NCBI GenBank assembly: GCA_002307905.1
Contig: DBUL01000258.1
Coordinates: 10,246 to 17,515 of the forward strand
Reading direction: 5' to 3'
Length of the DNA stretch: 7,270 nt
From: Rhizobiaceae bacterium UBA1291
GTDB lineage: Bacteria; Pseudomonadota; Alphaproteobacteria; Rhizobiales; Rhizobiaceae
Part shown: positions 4,817 to 7,270 of the stretch, piece after piece
Numbering within the stretch: position 1 is the first letter of the stretch
How the letters are laid out: each line of letters starts with the position of its first letter
Position numbers and translations under genes: made by a program
The notes under the pieces: model-generated
Told to the model about the DNA's origin: nothing
The model's input: the letters and a program-made list of their open reading frames with translations, nothing else
Databases searched by the model: none

Positions 4817-6610
4817 ATGACCAAAGCCAAGACGGGCGAGACACACGCCAAATCCATGGTCGAACCCGTGGCCGGAACCATGGCCGGGCGGCTTGCGGCG
4901 CTGGAACTGGCACTCGATAATCTGCCGATATCTGTCGGGCTGTTTCATATCGACGGCCGCGCCATCTATCTCAACGCCCCGTTCCGCCGGCTGCACAAGA
5001 TTACTGTAGAGAAGCCAGGCACCTACGGCTTTGCCAAGTTGGTGGATTCCGAGCTTGTGGCCGAGTGGGCGGACGATCCCCGCCATTTCTTCAAGCATCT
5101 CGTTTCCACCCTAAAGACTAAAGGCGCCCTCACCAGCCAGACCGAGATCGGTGGTCGCATTATCGCGATCCACGACATGCTTCTTCAAGGCAACCTCATC
5201 CTGTCCACCCAGATGGATGTCAGCGATCGGGTGCGCGCCGAGCAACAGGTCAATTATCTGGCCAGCCACGATACGCTGACGGGTCTTGCCAACCGCGTGA
5301 CATTCAACACCCAGCTCGAAAACCTGATCGAGCAAAAGAAGGCGATGCGCGGCCGCTTCGCCGTCATGACGATCGACGTCGACCGGTTCAAGGACATCAA
5401 CGATACGCTCGGCCATGGTGCCGGCGACGCCATCCTCAGGCATGTCGCAGCCAAACTGCGCGAGAATACCCGCATCGAGGACTTTGTCGCCCGCATCGGC
5501 GGCGACGAATTCGTCGTCGTCTGTGCCGACAGCATGACCGAGAGCGAGTATGGCGAGCTTGCCCGTCGATTGATCGACGCCGTCAATACGCCGATCACCT
5601 ATGCCGGGCACGAATGCCGGGTCGGCGCCTCCATCGGCATAGCCATGCGGGAAAAGGCCGATGTCAGGGCCGAGCAGCTGCTGGTCAACGCCGACATCGC
5701 GCTTTACGAGGCGAAGCGGCACGGCAGGAATCGTGTCGAGCGCTTCACCGACCAACTGAAGTCCCTGACGATCAATACCAAGAAGACCGCTGACGCGATC
5801 CTGCGTTCCCTGGAGCAGAACGACTTCGTCGCCTACTTCCAGCCACAGTTCGACGCCCATACGCTGGAGATCAATGGCGTCGAGGCGCTGGCACGTTGGC
5901 AACATCCGGAGGATGGCATCCTTACTCCCGACCGCTTCCTGGTGATCGCCGAGAGCCTGAATGTCGTGTCCCAGATCGACGCTGCGATCCTCGAACAGGC
6001 GCTGCTGCAACGCATCCGCTGGCAGGCGAATGACCTGGCCATCGACCGGGTCTCCGTCAACATTTCCGCCCAGCGGCTGTTTGACGAAAGCCTGCTTCAG
6101 CGGCTGGAACAGCTCGACATCGTACCCGGCAGCCTGTCGTTCGAACTGCTGGAGTCCATCTCCTTCGACGACAAGGGCGCCGCCGTCACAGACAGTATCG
6201 AACGGATCAAGGCCCACGGCATCGATATCGAGATCGACGATTTCGGCACCGGCTATTCGTCGCTCTCCTATCTCCAGGCTTTTCCCTTCGACACGCTGAA
6301 GATCGACAAGTCGTTCACTTCCAAGCTGTGGAGCGACCATCACGCCAACGAGATCGTGCGCGCGGTGATCGGGCTTGGGCGCGGACTGAACATGCCGATC
6401 GTTGCCGAAGGCGTCGAGACGAAGGAACAGCTGGAATTCCTGAGAAAGGAGCAATGCCAGAGCATTCAAGGCTATCTGATCGGCAAGCCCGAGCCGATCG
6501 CGGTCTATGCAGACATTGTCGGGCGTCCGCAGCCGGCAAAGCGCCCCCCGCGGGGCGCCAGCAGCCGTGAGCGTCACCGCACGCGCGTGGTGCGTGCCCA
6601 GTCCATATAG
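4817..6610 (+). CDS. PAS-GGDEF-EAL cyclic di-GMP synthase/phosphodiesterase
   Basis: This 597-residue soluble protein combines domains for making and breaking cyclic di-GMP, the second messenger for motile versus sessile life. Residues about 25-140 form a PAS-like sensor (LALDNLPISVGLFHIDG...TQMDVSDRVRAEQQ) with no recognisable cofactor motif. The GGDEF domain (about 145-310) has the intact signature at 228-232, Asp187, Asn195 and Asp204 at nucleotide and metal positions, and an inhibitory I-site RIED at 219-222, five residues before GGDEF as in PleD. The EAL domain (about 325-570) keeps EALARW (Glu356), Asn415 in VNIS, Glu443, DDFGTGYSSL (Asp474, Asp475), Lys495, Glu531 and Gln551, so phosphodiesterase activity is expected. 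No membrane segments are seen. The start is the first in-frame ATG after a stop at 4778; GAAGAAG is a weak ribosome binding site. The last 27 residues are basic, lie beyond the EAL fold and overlap the convergent aminotransferase gene. Which activity dominates cannot be told. Confidence 0.95.
   Translation: MTKAKTGETHAKSMVEPVAGTMAGRLAALELALDNLPISVGLFHIDGRAIYLNAPFRRLHKITVEKPGTYGFAKLVDSELVAEWADDPRHFFKHLVSTLKTKGALTSQTEIGGRIIAIHDMLLQGNLILSTQMDVSDRVRAEQQVNYLASHDTLTGLANRVTFNTQLENLIEQKKAMRGRFAVMTIDVDRFKDINDTLGHGAGDAILRHVAAKLRENTRIEDFVARIGGDEFVVVCADSMTESEYGELARRLIDAVNTPITYAGHECRVGASIGIAMREKADVRAEQLLVNADIALYEAKRHGRNRVERFTDQLKSLTINTKKTADAILRSLEQNDFVAYFQPQFDAHTLEINGVEALARWQHPEDGILTPDRFLVIAESLNVVSQIDAAILEQALLQRIRWQANDLAIDRVSVNISAQRLFDESLLQRLEQLDIVPGSLSFELLESISFDDKGAAVTDSIERIKAHGIDIEIDDFGTGYSSLSYLQAFPFDTLKIDKSFTSKLWSDHHANEIVRAVIGLGRGLNMPIVAEGVETKEQLEFLRKEQCQSIQGYLIGKPEPIAVYADIVGRPQPAKRPPRGASSRERHRTRVVRAQSI
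6541..6558 (-). terminator. Candidate terminator of the aminotransferase gene
   Basis: A perfect 7-bp GC stem, GCGCCCC (6541-6547) and GGGGCGC (6552-6558) around a four-base loop, lies 15 nt past the aminotransferase stop on the minus strand and is followed there by TTT. The stem is strong but the T-run is short, so termination may be partial. The hairpin sits inside codons near 576-581 of the GGDEF-EAL gene on the other strand. Confidence 0.45.
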
Positions 6611-7270
6611 AGTTCGAGGGCCTTGCGGGCGACCGGGCCTTCCTGCAGTTCGCGGCTGTCGAGCTTGTTGACCGGCGCGACCTTGGAATAATTGCCCGAG
6701 GTGAAGATCTCGTCGGCATCCATGAAATCCTCGATCGACAGCGTGACTTCGCGCACCTCGTGACCGGCCTCGCGCAGCAGCGTCATGACGCGCGCGCGGG
6801 TGATGCCGGCGAGGAAGGTGCGGTTGGCGGCAGGCGTGAAGACCACGCCGTCCTTGACCAGGAAGACGTTGGACGACGCCGTCTCGACGATGTTGCCGTT
6901 CATGTCGCGCACCAGCGCATTGTCGAAGCCGCGCGCGCGTGCCTCGAGGATCATGCGGCCGGAATTGGGATAGAGGCTGCCGGTCTTGGCATCGGTCATG
7001 GCGCATTCCGGCGTCGGGCGACGGAAGGGCGACAGCGTCAGCGAATGCGGCTGGGCCGTGTGCATCGGCGCCTCGAACAGGCACAGGGCGAAACGGGTCG
7101 AGTCCGGATCGGCAGCGACGACGGAGCCGGGCATGCCGTGTTCGGCCCAGTACATCGGCTTGATGTAGATCGCCGTCTTGCCGTCGAATTTCTTCACGCC
7201 TTCCCAGGCGAGCCGCTCGATCTCCTCGGCCGAAACGGTCGCCTTCATGCCCATGTTGGCCGCCGAGCGG
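6574..7270 (-). CDS. ilvE: Branched-chain amino acid aminotransferase, N-terminus outside window
   Basis: The visible 231 residues are the C-terminal three quarters of a class IV, PLP-dependent aminotransferase of the branched-chain type, which interconverts leucine, isoleucine and valine with their 2-oxo acids using glutamate/2-oxoglutarate. The frame is open through the right edge: five codons (RSAAN) precede the Met at 7254, so that Met is internal and about 60-70 residues are missing. Seen in order are GVKKF, an IYIKPMYWAE strand, TLSPFRRP, the cofactor lysine in AMTDAKTGSLYPN (codon 6987-6985), GNIVETASSNVFLVKDG with the conserved Glu, the GITRARV phosphate-binding turn and DADEIFTSGNYSKVAPV. 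These fit rhizobial IlvE-like proteins. D-amino acid and aminodeoxychorismate lyase relatives share the fold, but FRRP and the TSGNYSKVAPV block favour the branched-chain type. The 3' end overlaps the convergent GGDEF-EAL gene by 37 bp. Confidence 0.88.
   Translation of the reverse strand, partial: RSAANMGMKATVSAEEIERLAWEGVKKFDGKTAIYIKPMYWAEHGMPGSVVAADPDSTRFALCLFEAPMHTAQPHSLTLSPFRRPTPECAMTDAKTGSLYPNSGRMILEARARGFDNALVRDMNGNIVETASSNVFLVKDGVVFTPAANRTFLAGITRARVMTLLREAGHEVREVTLSIEDFMDADEIFTSGNYSKVAPVNKLDSRELQEGPVARKALELYMDWARTTRVR

Noticed and set aside
4809..4820. ATG at 4809 as an alternative start near the GGDEF-EAL gene
   Set aside because: It is out of frame with the gene and meets a stop after three codons.
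6579..6597. GCACGC-N7-GCGTGC hairpin as a terminator for the GGDEF-EAL gene
   Set aside because: It lies before the stop codon within the overlap, is followed by no T-run on the plus strand, and is easily explained by GC-rich coding sequence.
5111..7084. Minus-strand frame of 657 codons across the GGDEF-EAL and aminotransferase genes
   Set aside because: It mirrors the GGDEF-EAL gene and then reads the aminotransferase in the wrong frame. No domain is recognisable, and both overlapped genes have strong family evidence.

Overview
The window reads as ordinary chromosomal backbone of an alphaproteobacterium in the Rhizobiales, most likely a Rhizobium/Agrobacterium-type genome. This rests on high GC coding sequence, protein sequences resembling remembered rhizobial homologues, a TTAA-N7-TTAAC site of the CtrA type, and a promoter-like CTTGAT-N17-CTATCT of the alphaproteobacterial housekeeping form. 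No similarity search was possible, so the genus is an inference. I see no tRNA, rRNA, insertion sequence, CRISPR array, phage gene or integration site.

Layout. Positions 1-302 (minus) hold the first 100 codons of a Ser/Ala-rich protein I do not recognise. Its upstream spacer (303-492) carries a CtrA-like site and a CRP-like dyad. Minus-strand genes then run leftward: oligopeptidase B (4497-2389, TTG start), a DUF1697 protein (2315-1767), and a four-helix DUF2254 membrane protein (1770-493). The last two overlap by four bases (ATGA) and are probably translationally coupled. The 73 bp between the peptidase and DUF1697 show no clear terminator, so read-through from the peptidase promoter is possible.

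The 319 bp divergent spacer 4498-4816 contains the peptidase ribosome binding site and promoter. Nearer the plus-strand gene it has a dense group of short dyads and an imperfect direct repeat. That gene (4817-6610) encodes a soluble PAS-GGDEF-EAL protein with apparently complete sites for both making and degrading cyclic di-GMP, plus an inhibitory I-site. It converges with, and overlaps by 37 bp, the 3' end of a branched-chain aminotransferase (minus, 7270-6574, N-terminus outside the window). The likely terminator of the aminotransferase lies inside the last codons of the cyclic di-GMP gene.

The genes do not form one pathway: peptide breakdown, second-messenger turnover, branched-chain amino acid metabolism and two proteins of unknown function sit side by side. 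I found no convincing undescribed multi-gene system. The best leads are the regulatory spacers, the changed S1-pocket residue in the peptidase, the DUF1697-DUF2254 coupling and the overprinted convergent 3' ends.
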